A stretch of 64,000 bases of DNA, from positions 4,788,026-4,852,025 of the forward strand of contig NC_132881.1 in NCBI RefSeq assembly GCF_030463535.1, read 5' to 3'. Shown here one piece after another: positions 34,681 to 50,961 of the stretch. This DNA is from Salminus brasiliensis (taxonomy: Eukaryota; Chordata; Actinopteri; Characiformes; Bryconidae). The notes beneath the pieces were generated by a model, which was not told the origin of the DNA, made no database searches, and saw only the letters and a program-made list of their open reading frames with translations. Position 1 is the first letter of the stretch. Every line of letters begins with the position of its first letter. Made by a program: the position numbers and the translations under genes.

Positions 34681-34939
34681 ACCTGAAACTGATTACAGTT
34701 TTAAAACATAATAACTGGTTACAGCATTCTTGTTGTGTGTGTAACTTGTGTAGAGAAACGCCCTCAAAATAACACGAACCGATCTGTATGTTTTTTCAAA
34801 TTGTGTAAATTATTTTTTTTAATACTGTTTACTATTTGTTTACTAAACTTCGTATCTTCAAAATGTCAACTTGTACAGTATGAGCAAAACGTCTTAAATT
34901 TCAGTGGAAGTCAATGTTAAAAGATTTTATTTATTAAGT

Positions 34940-35040
34940 CATGTTGGAGCATTTATGTTGGTCCATGCATCATAAAATGCGGACACAACCCGAATTGAAT
35001 TATGTCAAAAAGTAAATAAAAACGGCAAAAAATGAGCCAA
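34940..35040 (-). repeat. Copy of the GACCAATAGAAATGCTCC family, minus orientation
   Basis: GGAGCATTTATGTTGGTCC then GCGGACACAACCCGAATTG and TATGTCAAAAAGTAAATAAAA, the reverse complement of the members at 24.2 and 31.9 kb. It marks the limit of repeat-free DNA downstream of the gene. Confidence 0.5.
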
Positions 35041-35247
35041 CGAGTGTTGTTTTTTGTGTGACACCGATAAATATGACTCCAATCAGAGACTCTTGTGGCC
35101 GCGCACCTGCCAGTAAGGTACTAAGTACTAAGATAGCGTTTGCGACCCCCCCCCTCCCACCACCACCACCACCAAAATGAGGCGCAAAATTCAGTTGAAC
35201 TCCTCACAAATCCTGAGTCGATTTTATTCTCAGCAACATGATAAAAC

Positions 35248-35253
35248 TTTATT
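35248..35253 (-). terminator. Candidate polyadenylation signal AATAAA
   Basis: TTTATT on the plus strand reads AATAAA on the gene strand, about 1.17 kb after the stop codon. A T/G-rich downstream element was not clearly identified. Confidence 0.35.
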
Positions 35254-36029
35254 GACAAAATATTGACAATTATATACTTCTTGGAAGTATATGTTTTTCG
35301 TGTTAAAATTGTAGCAAACTTAACACAAAACACAAAAAAAATTATTTACATTCTGGTAAAAGAGAATTTAACAGAAGCATTAGCTTTTTAGGATCTCTGT
35401 ACATGGAATATACGCTCAGTGCTTGAAGTTTTTTTCTCTGCTGCCAATTCTTGCGTTTTAGTCCTTCGTGGCAACTCTTTAAATGAGGAGTGAGAACAGG
35501 GAGTAATGGTAAAGCTTCCAGGAATTTTTCAAGGAATGTCACTGATATTTTGTTGTCGTACGTTTTTGTGGCAAAGGTTAGAAAATGTTCGTTTTTTATC
35601 GTTTTTCATTTTTTCGCTTCTTTAAAAAACACTATAACGCAGCACTGCTACTTCATGTTTTGTTTTTTTCTTTTCTTTTATCTTCACAACCACTTGAACA
35701 CGATAATTATAAATTCAAATACTTCACACTGTCGTAGAAAAAAAACGGAAGAAGCACACAACAATTTCTTAGGTCGAAAAAATAGAGTTGAAACAAATTC
35801 GTAGCCTACGGGAGGTCAAATTAAATCACCTATACCCAAAAATAATAATAATAATAATAATCCATTGCTCTATCATGCAATTCAAGTTTTTTTTTTTTTT
35901 TACAAAAACAGTCGTGTATTTTGGTATCTTGGAGAGGAGCGTTCACGTTTTGCCCAAAATAAAATAACAAAATAATAAAATTATCAGAAGTGCAAAATGT
36001 CTTATGCATTGGAGTTATGTTGTTTTTTT

Positions 36030-36085
36030 CTAGGGTGGGGGGGTAGTAGTGGTGGTGGTGGTGGTGGTGGGGATTGAGGTGGGGG
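36030..36085. repeat. G-rich tract with (GGT)n
   Basis: A 7-G block, then GGT repeats, a G4 block and a G5 block on the plus strand, within the likely 3' UTR of the gene (C-rich in the transcript). Confidence 0.85.
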
Positions 36086-36418
36086 ATGAAGAGAACATGT
36101 TGTAATACCTGTCAATCATCTCGTTTTGGCAACGTGGACAAATTATTGACAGTCCCCTCGTAGTGACAGCAGTGCCACCAACAGGAATATCTCACCCTCA
36201 AGCTGCCGATCTCCAAAAGAGTGGAATTGTGACCATTGGCTTTACCCTCACTCTCTTTTCTCTCTCTCTTGCTCTCGCGCTCTGTCTTTTAGTCTCTCTC
36301 CCAGCACACAGCATCCCCTCATCCGTGTCCTCCTTCAAGCCGTCGCAAGCTCCTGTCCTGGGATTCAGACAGTCTATTTTTTCGTTTTCTTAAAAAAAAC
36401 AACGTCTTTGTTTTTATT

Positions 36419-40612
<4,194 letters not shown>

Positions 40613-40619
40613 TGTCTTT

Positions 40620-40660
40620 AAAAGAGAGAGAGAGGGGGAGAGGGGGAGAGAGAGAGAAGT
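40620..40660. repeat. (CT)n / polypyrimidine tract in the 5' UTR
   Basis: On the gene strand this is a CT-rich run with C5 blocks ending about 8 bases before the start codon. It makes a long pyrimidine tract in the leader. Confidence 0.85.
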
Positions 40661-41352
40661 CGAAATCCAAACAAAGTTTTACTCCACACGCGGGACCAGA
40701 GCGGAGGAACCAGGCAGGAACAAGAAGAAGCAATGGAAGAAGTGCAAGAAGAAGAAAAAGAAAAAGGGGTTCTTCACAAATGTTGCAGACGCGCACGCAT
40801 CGCCGTGTCCTCCACCGCATCCATGGATGTGACGGGGTTTGTTTTGTTGTCTCTCTCTTTTTTCCTCCCTTCTTTTTATTTCTCCACCGGTTTGTTGCAG
40901 GATGTAAGGTTAGCTCAGGAGAGTCTAATTAGTCCCGTGAAGGAGCTTTCCCGTGGAGCCCGTGTGCTGGTGATTGGTCGCAGCTCGGAAGCGAAGGGGA
41001 GGCTTTAAAGTGCGTCAGCGGCGCGCGCGGAGAGGCGGACTCACAGGCTCGAGCCCACAGAACCGGGGAGAGAGAGAGATTTACATACAGTTCGTCCCAC
41101 GGAGGCAGCAGATCTACTGAGAGTTTGGGTGGCTGGTCTGCGACTGGAGCACTATTCTATTTATCGGCTTTGATTTTTTTTTTGTTGTTGTTATTTTTTC
41201 CTTTTTCGGTTTTTCTAAGTTCTAGTTTTAAGTTCTAGTTTTGGACGAGAGCTGAAGTTTAAACCAAAACCAGTCAGACAAGTTGTTGTGGAGTCTCTCA
41301 ACCTCTCTCTCTATGGCCTCTTGTCATGTGAAGTCCAGTCGTGAGGGGTGAG

Positions 41353-41431
41353 AGTCTCTCTCTCTCTCTCTCTCTTGCTCTCTCTCTTGCTCTCTCTCTC
41401 TCGCTCGCTCGCTCGCGCGCGCGCACGCTCT
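41353..41431. repeat. (CT)n then (CTCG)n and (CG)n tract
   Basis: TC repeats pass into CTCG repeats and then CGCGCG within the region upstream of the gene, next to a CCAAT box. On the gene strand it reads GAGA/GCGC, a potential Z-DNA and GAGA-type tract. Confidence 0.9.
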
Positions 41432-41789
41432 GTCTCGCGTGTCTATTGGCCAGGAGTGAGGGATGAGCCTTATTAGACACACACAATATTTCCAGCTCTG
41501 TTTGTTGGGGGACGTCATGAGGAGAGGCCATTACGCACCGAGCGCGCATTCAATTAGCATCCATCCTGGTTCGGGAGCGCGCAGAAGACAGGCAGAGGGG
41601 CACGAGCTGCACCCATTCAACACACAGGGGTGTGTTGAAGTGATCACAGATTAAATAACGTGCACTTGTTCTCTTCCACTTCCACACACTCCTTAATCAA
41701 ACGCTGAGAATAAGCCGAGCTTATGTTTAGAGGGGAACGGCGTGTATATTTCTGGGCCTACTTTTACTTAAGGTTGTTGTTAAATACCC

Positions 41790-41791
<2 letters not shown>

Positions 41792-41829
<38 letters not shown>

Positions 41830-42650
41830 ACGCCTCCATTACTGCTCACTGTTATTTACCCTTGGCTGAGTTGGTCTTAAAGCGTCGCAAAATGCTGACA
41901 CTCCGTGTGTGTGTGTGTGTGTGTATGTGTGTGTGTTTCCAGGAGTGTATTTTCCTGCTGTTTAGACAGTCGTATTAAACATATTAAACGTATTAAATGA
42001 TATTCTGTTTTTTGTTTTAGTTTAGGACACATATATGCATAATAACAGAACAGAAGAACAGAAGATCAACACTACTGATAGTAAACTACTGAATTTATTG
42101 TTCCCGGTTTTATTATTAGGAGTGTTATTATTATTATTATTATTACTATTAGTAGTATCTTCATCATATTTGCTCGTTATTATCATCGGAATCATTGTGT
42201 TGTTAAATGTAATAGTTTAGTAAGATGTGGAAAGGTTGGTTATTATTATTATTATTATTATTATTAGCAGCAGCAGCAGCATTGTTGCAGTTGCCATTCT
42301 TATTATATTGTTATATTATTATTATTATTATCATTATCATCATCGTCGCTTTGATGTCGTTAATAAGCTAATATAGCTTATAATAGTGTATTAATAATGT
42401 ATTTTTTATATCATTTATATTTTGTTCATTTTTAAATATAGTTAATATTACATATTCTAAAAGAAATACGGATTATTAAATAGAATAATAAAAAATCAAA
42501 TAAAAAAATAAGAATAATAACTATCGTCATCGTCAACTGTTATTATTATCATAATTGTTATTATTATATTTATTTCTTATAGTTAATAAGTTATTCACTA
42601 AAAATACGCTGTTGTTATTATTATTGTTATTGATGTTATTGTTAAATTTT
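41792..42650. repeat. Region of many (ATT)n tracts with a GT microsatellite
   Basis: ATT runs at 41792-41828, about 42127-42150, 42238-42266 and 42315-42332, with GT repeats at 41904-41937 and five AGC units at 42267-42281. No gene is visible. The 61-codon frame at 42035 is a Leu-rich artefact of TTA repeats. Confidence 0.85.
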
Positions 42651-42722
42651 GGTCACCTCGTTATTGTACCGGATGATGTTCTACAAAGTATAAATCCCTT
42701 TTTAAAGACACATTTTTAAAAG

Positions 42723-42742
42723 TGTGTGTGTGTGTGTGTGTG
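42723..42742. repeat. (GT)n microsatellite
   Basis: Ten GT units. Confidence 0.9.
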
Positions 42743-42749
42743 TTCGTGC

Positions 42750-43650
42750 ATGTGTGACGGTGGCCTGTGCCCTTTCAGACTGGTCGAAGTCATAAGGATA
42801 CAGCGCCACCTGCCGGCGTGTTGGTAAACGGCACATGTGAATTAAACTGCGCCGCCAGCTTTAGTGAATTCAGGGAACTGAGATGCCGTGGTCCTGTATT
42901 CCCCCTGTAGAGCTCGACTGCACCGCTTTTCTCTGCATTTCTGCTCAGTGGGATTTGTGTTGATGTGGGTGTATAAACTTGTAACACTCTAGTCTACACG
43001 CTAAGTTCTGCGTCTACACTGCGCCCTCTGGCGGACACAGCGGGAACTGCCCTTTGCAGCCCACAGGAACAGGACGATTCTGGTAGTGTGGAGGGCTATC
43101 GTCAGAAAGGTCCTGCGCTGTATCGTTACAACAGGTGAGAAGAAGGGCGAGCGGGAGCTTTGAGAATTACAGGGAGTTGTTTTCTCATGTTCTGTTAATC
43201 TGAGGTTGATATTAAACTCTACTGCCTCTAACGTCTGTTTTAAACTAATCTCAACCTTCAGACTTAGTTTAGTGGTTCAGTAAATGACTTTGCAAACGTT
43301 GTGCGTGTTTTCTTATTTTGCGTTGAAAGGTTTAACACACTGATATTGATTCCAAAATTAGTGCCAAAGAAAATCCATTGAATTTCTGTCACGCGTTCAA
43401 CCAGTCAGTAAAAATGTCTGATCAAAAAACAAAACGATAACATTTCATAATAACATGACTAATTGCCGATTTGTCATTATTCAAGCATCTGTCTAGAATG
43501 TCTTGTTTGAGTCTGTCAAGCAGAAAAACTAGCGTCCGGATTAGTAAACCACGTATCTCCACAATAGCAACTTTACAAGATAAAGAAACAACCCTTCTAA
43601 ACCTTTAGATGAAGGCAATGGGGGTGGGATTTTTTTTTTACTCAAGTCAT
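42750..43650. other. Intergenic DNA, nothing recognised
   Basis: CG-containing patches near 42800 and 43020 (GCGCCACCTGCCGGCG, GCGCCCTCTGGCGGACAC) resemble CTCF-type core words in that both match a CCNCCTG/CCCTCTGGYGG-like pattern, but no further support exists. No gene was seen. Confidence 0.3.
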
Positions 43651-43654
43651 TTCT

Positions 43655-43790
43655 GGAACATTTGTATCAGTCAGTTCGTCATGACATTTTGACACGAAGT
43701 ACAGAACGACTGCCAAATTCAAAAAGTATCAAAAAGTAAAAACGGAGAAAAAATGGAGATACGAGGTGTAGGCGTGACAGGCCAAATGAT
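43655..43790 (-). repeat. Copy of the GACCAATAGAAATGCTCC family, minus orientation
   Basis: TTTGTATCAGTCAGTTCGTC, CAGAACGACTGCCAAATTC, AAAAATGGAGATACGAGG, in reverse order relative to the forward members. Confidence 0.5.
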
Positions 43791-43871
43791 GGTCATTTTA
43801 TTTAAAAAATGCGGTTCTTATTTAATATTTTAAAACATACTGACCAAGAAACTCACGAGTGTGGCTTTGCA

Positions 43872-43913
43872 TGAGAGAAAGAGAGAGAGAGAGAGTGAGA
43901 GAGAGAGAGAGAC
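43872..43913. repeat. (GA)n microsatellite
   Basis: GA tract with one GAGTGA interruption. Confidence 0.9.
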
Positions 43914-44609
43914 TGACTTCAAATGCTCGTCATGTACTGCAGCTCTCTAGGCTTGAAGATTAAAAGTCCCTTTCCTTGATCAAAGCAGAATATTCCACTA
44001 TTTGCCAAATTGCAAATCGTAAACGACCGGTCCACAATGAATTAGCCCAAGTTTGCCTTTTACACCTCCACCACCGACCAAACCAGTGACCAATCTCAGC
44101 AATCCGACACAGTTATGCTTCCGATACGAAAACTACGATCCATTTAAAGAGTGTTTTGTAGGTGCATTTGCTCACTTAGATGCTCTCTAGTAACTATTCT
44201 GATGGACTCATACTTTCTTCAGCACATTCAGATGGTAGTATTTTTCCTCTGCTGTATTTCAGAGGAAAGATGAAACTCATCTCATTTTAGTTTATTTTAG
44301 TCATTCATTTTTCCATTGAGTTTAGTTCCATTCTGCATTGATCTTTGAGGCCATTTTTTGTTAAAAAAAAACAAAACAAAAAAAAACAATTTTTAACGTT
44401 TAAACGTTAGTTCCCAAATTGATGGATGCTGGATGTGCCCTGCCGAGACATTCCACTCCAGGCTTGCGGATGTTCTTCCTCTCGGGTTGAAATATTTAAT
44501 GTATTTTCAGTTCTTTACCTCGCAGAAGCAACAACGGTGGTTTAGGGCACTCTACCCGCCTTTAGATTGGTGGAAAGGGAGGTGAAGACGTTGACAAATC
44601 CTGCTGGGG

Positions 44610-44655
<46 letters not shown>
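44610..44655. repeat. (TA)n microsatellite
   Basis: About 22 TA units. The overlapping Tyr-Ile frame is an artefact. Confidence 0.95.
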
Positions 44656-44657
<2 letters not shown>

Positions 44658-44699
44658 CTTGTCTAATCTCCAAAACATCTGCTTTACATGAACACCATC

Positions 44700-44830
44700 A
44701 CAATGGTAGTCATCCTAAAAAGTTTACTTTTACTTTCCAAGTGATTTTTGAGTATTTCTATTGGTCCATTTGTCAAGAAATTTGGACTCAATGTACAGAA
44801 CAATTGCCTCTGACATACAGTTATTTGCAT
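44700..44830 (-). repeat. Copy of the GACCAATAGAAATGCTCC family, minus orientation
   Basis: TTTCTATTGGTCCATTTGTC, GGACTCAATGTACAGAAC and TTGCCTCTGACATA follow the reverse order of the family. Confidence 0.5.
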
Positions 44831-45250
44831 CACAATGATGATCTGTAGAACAAATTTAGGGAGGACTGTGGTTTTAAACATATTTGAGGTAGTGGCATGG
44901 TTGCAGTGCATACTTTTATTAAGTAATTTAGTAAATATGGTAGTATTGTTGTTATTATAGGAAGATATTCTCTAGTCTTGCGGTAAACATAATATTTATT
45001 TGTTTATATCTCAAAGTATACACTGTTTTTAAATGTATAGACTTTTGACTGAAAAAGGCACTGTGCTACTAATCCAAAAGGAATAAAATGGAAGTGAAGA
45101 GATGCCATAATAAAGAGAATGTCATCTTCCTGCACCCCTCTCAAACTAAACCCCCGTAATAGGACAGTATGTCAATGTGGTGATATGTGTTAGGCTCTAT
45201 AGAAGAGTGCGTGGTGATATATGTTTGGTGTGGACAGAATATGGTAATAT

Positions 45251-47372
45251 GTGTTAGATGGTTTAGGACAGTATGTGTTAGATGTTTTAGGACAGTATGT
45301 GTTAAGTATTTTAGGACAGTATGTGTTAGATGTTTTAGGACAGTATGTGTTGGTTTTTTTAGGACAGTATGTGTTAGATGTTTTAGGACAGTATGTGTTA
45401 AGTATTTTAGGACAGTATGTGTTAGATGTTTTAGGACAGTATGTGTTAAGTATTTTAGGACAGTATGTGTTGGTTTTTCTAGGACAGTATGTGTTGGGTT
45501 TTTTAGGACAGTATGTGTTAAGTGTTTTAGGACAGTATGTGTTAAGTGTTTTAGGACAGTATGTGTTAGATGTTTTAGGACAGTATTTGTTAGATGTTTT
45601 AGGACAGTATGTGTTGGGTTTTTTAGGACAGTATGTGTTAAGTATTTTAGGACAGTATGTGTTGGTTTTTCTAGGACAGTATGTGTTAAGTATTTTAGGA
45701 CAGTATGTGTTGGGTTTTTTAGGACAGTATGTGTTAAGTGTTTTAGGACAGTATGTGTTAGATGTTTTAGGACAGTATGTGTTAGATGTTTTAGGACAGT
45801 ATGTGTTAAGTATTTTAGGACAGTATGTGTTAGATGTTTTAGGACAGTATGTGTTAAGTATTTTAGGACAGTATGTGTTGGTTTTTCTAGGACAGTATGT
45901 GTTGGTTTTTTAGGACAGTATGTGTTAAGTGTTTTAGGACAGTATGTGTTAGGTGTTTTAGGACAGTATGTGTTAGATGTTTTAGGACAGTATGTGTTAG
46001 ATGTTTTAGGACAGTATGTGTTGGGTATTTTAGGACAGTATGTGTTGGGTGTTTTAGGACAGTATGTGTTAAGTATTTTAGGACAGTATGTGTTAGATGT
46101 TTTAGGACAGTATGTGTTAAGTATTTTAGGACAGTATGTGTTGGTTTTTCTAGGACAGTATGTGTTGGGTTTTTTAGGACAGTATGTGTTAAGTGTTTTA
46201 GGACAGTATTTGTTAGATGTTTTAGGACAGTATGTGATGGGTGTTTTAGGACAGTATGTGTTAGATGTTTTAGGACAGTATGTGTTGGGTATTTTAGGAC
46301 AGTATGTGTTAGGTGTTTTAGGACAGTATGTGTTAGATGTTTTAGGACAGTATGTGTTAGGTGTTTTAGGACAGTATGTGTTGGGTATTTTAGGACAGTA
46401 TGTGTTAGGTGTTTTAGGACAGTATGTGTTGGGTATTTTAGGACAGTATGTGTTGGGTTTTTTAGGACAGTATGTGTTAGGTGTTTTAGGACAGTATGTG
46501 TTAGATGTTTTAGAACAGTATGTGTTAGATGTTTTAGGACAGTATGTGTTAGGTGTTTTAGGACAGTATGTGTTGGGTATTTTAGGACAGTATGTGTTGG
46601 GTATTTTAGGACAGTATGTGTTAGGTGTTTTAGGACAGTATGTGTTAGATGTTTTAGAACAGTATGTGTTAGATGTTTTAGGACAGTATGTGTTAGATGT
46701 TTTAGAACAGTATGTGTTGGGAATTTTAGGACAGTATGTGTTAAGTATTTTAGGACAGTATGTGTTGGGTGTTTTAGGACAGTATGTGTTGGGTGTTTTA
46801 GGACAGTATGTGTTGGGTGTTTTAGGACAGTATGTGTTAGATGTTTTAGGACAGTATTTGTTAGATGTTTTAGGACAATATGTGTTAGATGTTTTAGGAC
46901 AGTATTTGTTAGATGTTTTAGGACAGTATGTGATGGGTGTTTTAGGACAGTATGTGTTAGATGTTTTAGGACAGTATGTGTTGGGTGTTTTAGGACAGTA
47001 TGTGTTGGGTGTTTTAGGACAGTATGTGTTAGATGTTTTAGGACAGTATTTGTTAGATGTTTTAGGACAATATGTGTTAGATGTTTTAGGACAGTATTTG
47101 TTAGATGTTTTAGGACAGTATGTGTTAAGTGTTTTAGGACAGTATGTGTTAGATGTTTTAGGACAGTATGTGTTAGATGTTTTAGGACAGTATGTGTTAA
47201 GTATTTTAGGACAGTATTTGTTAGATGTTTTAGGACAGTATGTGATGGGTGTTTTAGGACAGTATGTGTTAGATGTTTTAGGACAGTATGTGTTAGATGT
47301 TTTAGGACAGTATTTGTTAGATGTTTTAGGACAGTATGTGATGGGTGTTTTAGGACAGTATGTTTTAGGGTA
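45251..47372 (+). repeat. 24-bp minisatellite, about 88 copies
   Basis: The invariant half GGACAGTATGTG alternates with a variable half (TTAGATGTTTTA, TTAAGTATTTTA, TTGGGTTTTTTA, TTGGTTTTTCTA and others). The array is continuous, with one 23-bp unit near 45905-45928 that shifts phase. Because 24 is a multiple of three and neither of two plus-strand frames contains a stop, spurious frames of 728, 506 and 220 codons appear, reading as LGQYVLDV or FRTVCVRC octapeptides. Rare marks (GGACAATATG at 46873 and 47065, 192 bp apart) show an eight-unit higher-order duplication. Flanks carry decayed units and a GGTGATATGTGTT word on both sides. Confidence 0.95.
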
Positions 47373-47374
47373 GG

Positions 47375-47990
47375 ATGTGGTGATATGTGTTTACATTGTT
47401 TCCTTCTGCTTATGTGAAGAAATGAGCACCAGAATCAGCTGAAACAACAATAAACAGAACTTTTTCATGTGTCCCACTTTACTTGATGGCTATAATATCC
47501 CGTCTTTAAGCTTTAATGGCTTTAATTTGCAGTAGTTCCCTTAGCCAACTCCTCAAACATTTCCTTACCAAACATTTCCTCCTGCTCTCAAAATAATCTA
47601 CAAGCCCTCGGTTCAGAAACGGCCGTTGTGAGAAGGCTTTGAGGGCGGATTTTTAATGGCCAAACAGCAGAGGGTCTCAGAGTCACAGCTTATGAACACT
47701 TAGGTTGGGTGAGTTTACACAAGGAGGAGGAAGACCTTTTAGAGCACAGTCCAGTGCCGTCCAGTCGGGCAGTTCATCACCTCCGCCGTGGGAACTGACC
47801 GCTCCTGTTGGGGGATTATTGTCCCTAACTGGGGATTTTCCACTAAAACGCAGCAAACAAAAAAATCCCCTATGTTGTCCTTTAAGCACTGAAATGTTTC
47901 TTTCTGTTGTATCCTTTTGTTGGAGAGCGATACTCTCCGTTCAGAAGTCCCTCACCCCGCAGAGAACTGGAGAAAGCCCTGCTGAGGAGA
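47375..47990. other. Intergenic DNA between the minisatellite and the palindromic array
   Basis: No array, transposon end or recognisable coding exon. The 132-codon frame at 47705-48103 runs into the palindromic region and resembles nothing known. Confidence 0.4.
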
Positions 47991-48372
47991 ACCAGGCAGG
48001 GATTAAAGTACTAAAGCTAAAGGCAGGGGACTGTGTGTGGTCCTCCGTCATTCTATCAAACATAGATATTAAACCATTGATGTTTCTGCTGTGGTCATTA
48101 TAGTGGTGTACGGGTGTAGTTTTGTATATATTGTATATTTCTTGTATATACGGTTTATATATATTTTTAATTTCTATCATTACTGAAAACCTTGAGATGC
48201 TCAGACTTCCAGTTCCAGTTCAATAGGAGTGTTCATAATAAGACATGATAAATAGATACTGATTCTTTACACATAATAACAATACTAACAAAATAATGTG
48301 CAAATAATGCTAACAATATTTACTGCAAATAGTAATATATATAATATATAATTAGAAAAATCCTATTATTAC

Positions 48373-48834
48373 ATGGTATATTATGACATAAAAGTATTTG
48401 GACACCTACTCATTCATTGTTTCTTCCAAAATCAAATTTCATATTAAAAATGAGTTTTTGTTGGATAAACTGTCTCTCTTGTCAATGGAAGAAGGCCGTG
48501 GACAACCCTCCACTAGATTTTGGAGGAGCCAGAGGAGCATTAGTAAGGTCAGCATGTTGGATGATTACTACCCCACCTCCTATTCCCAATTTGCCAACCC
48601 ATCCCAAAAGTACTGGGTGGAGCACTGTCATCATTCCAGAGAGCACAGATCTTCAATGCTCCACAGCTCAGTGCTGCTGGGGGGCTTTCTACCCCTCCAG
48701 TCCACGCCTGACACTAGGCAGAGTCCTAAAAAAAAGCTTTGTGAGTGCATTTGTCGGCAATATTTGCAACCTAAATTATCTGAATTAATTCATTAGAAAG
48801 GGTGTCCACTAACATTTGGACATATAGTATAAAG
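48373..48834 (+). repeat. GTTTGTGGACACC-family MITE in arm A
   Basis: Decayed inverted ends, with AAAAGTATTTGGACACC on the left and GGTGTCCACTAACATTTGG then ACATATAGT on the right. The interior (GTTGGATGATTACTACCCC, CCAAAAGTACTGGGTGG) is nearly identical to the inverted copy at 57440-57800, so it was present before the inverted duplication. Confidence 0.7.
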
Positions 48835-48849
48835 AGTATATCAATATCA

Positions 48850-49110
48850 AAACCCAGTGTAATATTCTGTAGGTCTGACACATTGAGACAAGACCTCCGG
48901 AGGCGTCCTGTAGTATCTGGCTCCAAGACGTTGGCAGCAGATCCTTTAAGTCCTGTAGGTTGAGAGGTGGGGTCTTGACCCTGTCACTGGTCCATTGCTT
49001 ATCCTTCCTTGGAGCACTTTTGGTAGGTACTGACCACTGCAAACTGGAAACACCCCACAATCTACCCACTTGACAGGAGCCTTGACAGACAGGTGGATGT
49101 CACTCAGTAG
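48850..49110 (-). repeat. Fragment of a dispersed fish repeat within arm A
   Basis: On the minus strand it reads TTTGCAGTGGTCAGTACC, AAGTGCTCCAAGGAAGGA and AGATACTACAGGACGCC. The mirrored copy at 57050-57340 continues further with GCTGTTTTGGCAGCATGAGG, which is lost in arm A beyond about 48893. Confidence 0.5.
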
Positions 49111-50407
49111 AGTCATGTAGCGTTGAGGGTGGAGCAAGTTTTTATTTATCAACCAATAACATCATAGTTACTTCACACTCAACCAGGATGTGAAAGAGTG
49201 GTCAGGAGCAGGACAGAGTAACACACACCTCCACCTGATGGAGGAGAAAGAGCAGCAGAAGATCCTGCAGCACCATCTTTGAGCAGCAGAGGGCAGAACA
49301 ACGTCTCCAGAGGAAGAGAAGAAGAAGGAGCAGCAGTGAAAGCAGGTGAGTTAGTAACTAAACTCTGCTCTAATTTCAGTAGAATTGTTCTCTAGTGAAG
49401 AAAACACCTCACTGAGCTGAACTTCAGCTCTAATGCTCAGTGTGCTGCTCCTCCTGCTGAAGAGTCTTTCACACACTGCTTCATCCATTTAGAGAGGATG
49501 AGCTTCAGCTGGGAGACTGGAGCTCCACCCTCAACTGAAAGCTGGTGTTTGAAGCTCAGGTTGGAGCTGCTGTGCTGTTTCTCATGAAGAAACTGCTGTA
49601 GTTTTACTACAGTAACGCTGTGCTCACCCTCACACCCTCCTGAAGTTCACCTCAGAGTCCTTCAACAGTCTGATCTTCACTGAACTTCTCCTACATGAGC
49701 TCCTGCTGCTGGACTCCTAGTGGTGGATGCTGGTGGTGCAGATGGACACCTAGTGGAGCTGGGTTTGTCCTCCATCGTCGTCATTAGTCGTATTTCTCTG
49801 TAGAAGTTCTGTCACAACATCAGGCTTGTTCTGGACTGAGGAGCTTTGAGGAACTTCATTCAGGAAGAACAGCAGGTTCTAAAGGTTCTTTATGGACTGT
49901 TAGTAACAAGGCTCCTAAAACTGTAGAGCATCTGTAGATGGTGGTGTGGTGGTGGTGTTGCTGGTGTTGGTGGTGCTGCAGTGCTAGCAGGAGTGTAGTA
50001 ACTCGTTTGGCTTTAGAAGCTGCAGCTGCGTGGTTCGACCACCAGGGGTCTGTAGAGTGCAAATGCAGTAATAGTAAGTTCCAGTCATTAAACAGGGGGG
50101 TAGATATGGCAGTTTTGGGGGGCTTTAGTCTGGGGTGAAGCTGTAAACTATTATTAAGCAGATAAACATGTTTAAAGTAAAGTTTGCAGCTGATTGTTTT
50201 TCTAATATTCAGTATTTCTGCACATGGAAATCAGCCAGAGAAGACTGGATTCACTAAATGAATCAGATCATTAATTTGATACAGTTGGATGCTGTGGGTT
50301 CTCAATTCAGGACCTTTTTAATGAAGCGGTGACTGAACATGTGTCTTTTAGTGATTGTTATTAGTTATAATTTCAGCTTTTTTATTTTTTAGATCTTCCA
50401 ACATTAA

Positions 50408-50961
50408 GGGTCCTGTCTTACACCCTGCGTAAGGTGCGTCACGATGCTCATCGCTGTCTTACACCCCACCAACAGTCTATTTCCACTGCTTCCATCTGCG
50501 GCGTTTAAACAGCAGCACTGCTGGTGAATATATCTACACTGATGGGAGCGGGGGTCTCGAAATGAGGGGTGTTCAGGTTAGTTTCTGGCGTGTTGCTGTG
50601 TATCTTGGCGATGGAAAACACAGGAGGAGCTCCACTGACTGAAAACAGCCTAGGCAGACGTCAACAGTCAGACGCTCGTTGCAATCTTGGCAGTGAGTTG
50701 TCAACACAGGCGCGTGCAGCCCGGCACTCGTACTCCCCCGAAATAGCAATCCACCAAAGTCAGACCTCACCTGGCTCTTAAAGGGAACGACGAGAGACAC
50801 GCTGATTGGTTTACTGAACGTCCCAAAAAACAGACCCATGATTAAATAAGAGACCCCGTCCCCCCGTCGTTCCCGTCCTTATGATACCAAAGACACACCA
50901 ACACGCCCTAAATCAAGCTGTATGGTTGACGACTCGCCTAAAGATCGATAAAATAGGGCCC
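50408..50961. mobile_element. PIF/Harbinger-like MITE inserted in arm A only
   Basis: The termini GGGTCCTGTCTTA and TAAAATAGGGCCC are inverted repeats. Each end is flanked by TAA (50405-50407 and 50962-50964), a 3-bp target duplication as made by PIF/Harbinger elements. At 554 bp it has no transposase; frames of 70-88 codons inside are not recognisable. It is missing from the corresponding places in arms B and C, so it entered after the array formed or was lost there. Confidence 0.65.

Larger units (their letters stand above)
35220..36418 (-). other. emx3: Probable 3' UTR of the Emx gene
   Basis: This follows the stop codon on the minus strand. An AATAAA hexamer overlaps the sequence just after the stop (about 36418-36413), and further AATAAA hexamers lie at about 35253-35248 and 35228-35223; the latter two are plausible polyadenylation signals. 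The stretch includes a GGT/ACC repeat at 36048-36071 and an AAT repeat at 35842-35861 but no dispersed transposon. The transcript end is not known; UTRs of about 1 kb are usual for Emx genes. Confidence 0.45.

Noticed and set aside
45251..47372. CRISPR-like array
   Set aside because: Units are contiguous and have no unique spacers, and the setting is a vertebrate genome.
45187..47373. 728-codon reading frame with LGQYVLDV octapeptides, and overlapping 506- and 220-codon frames
   Set aside because: All are products of the 24-bp minisatellite. Two frames are open at once, the repeat varies in DNA terms without regard to codon position, and no splice or promoter context is seen.
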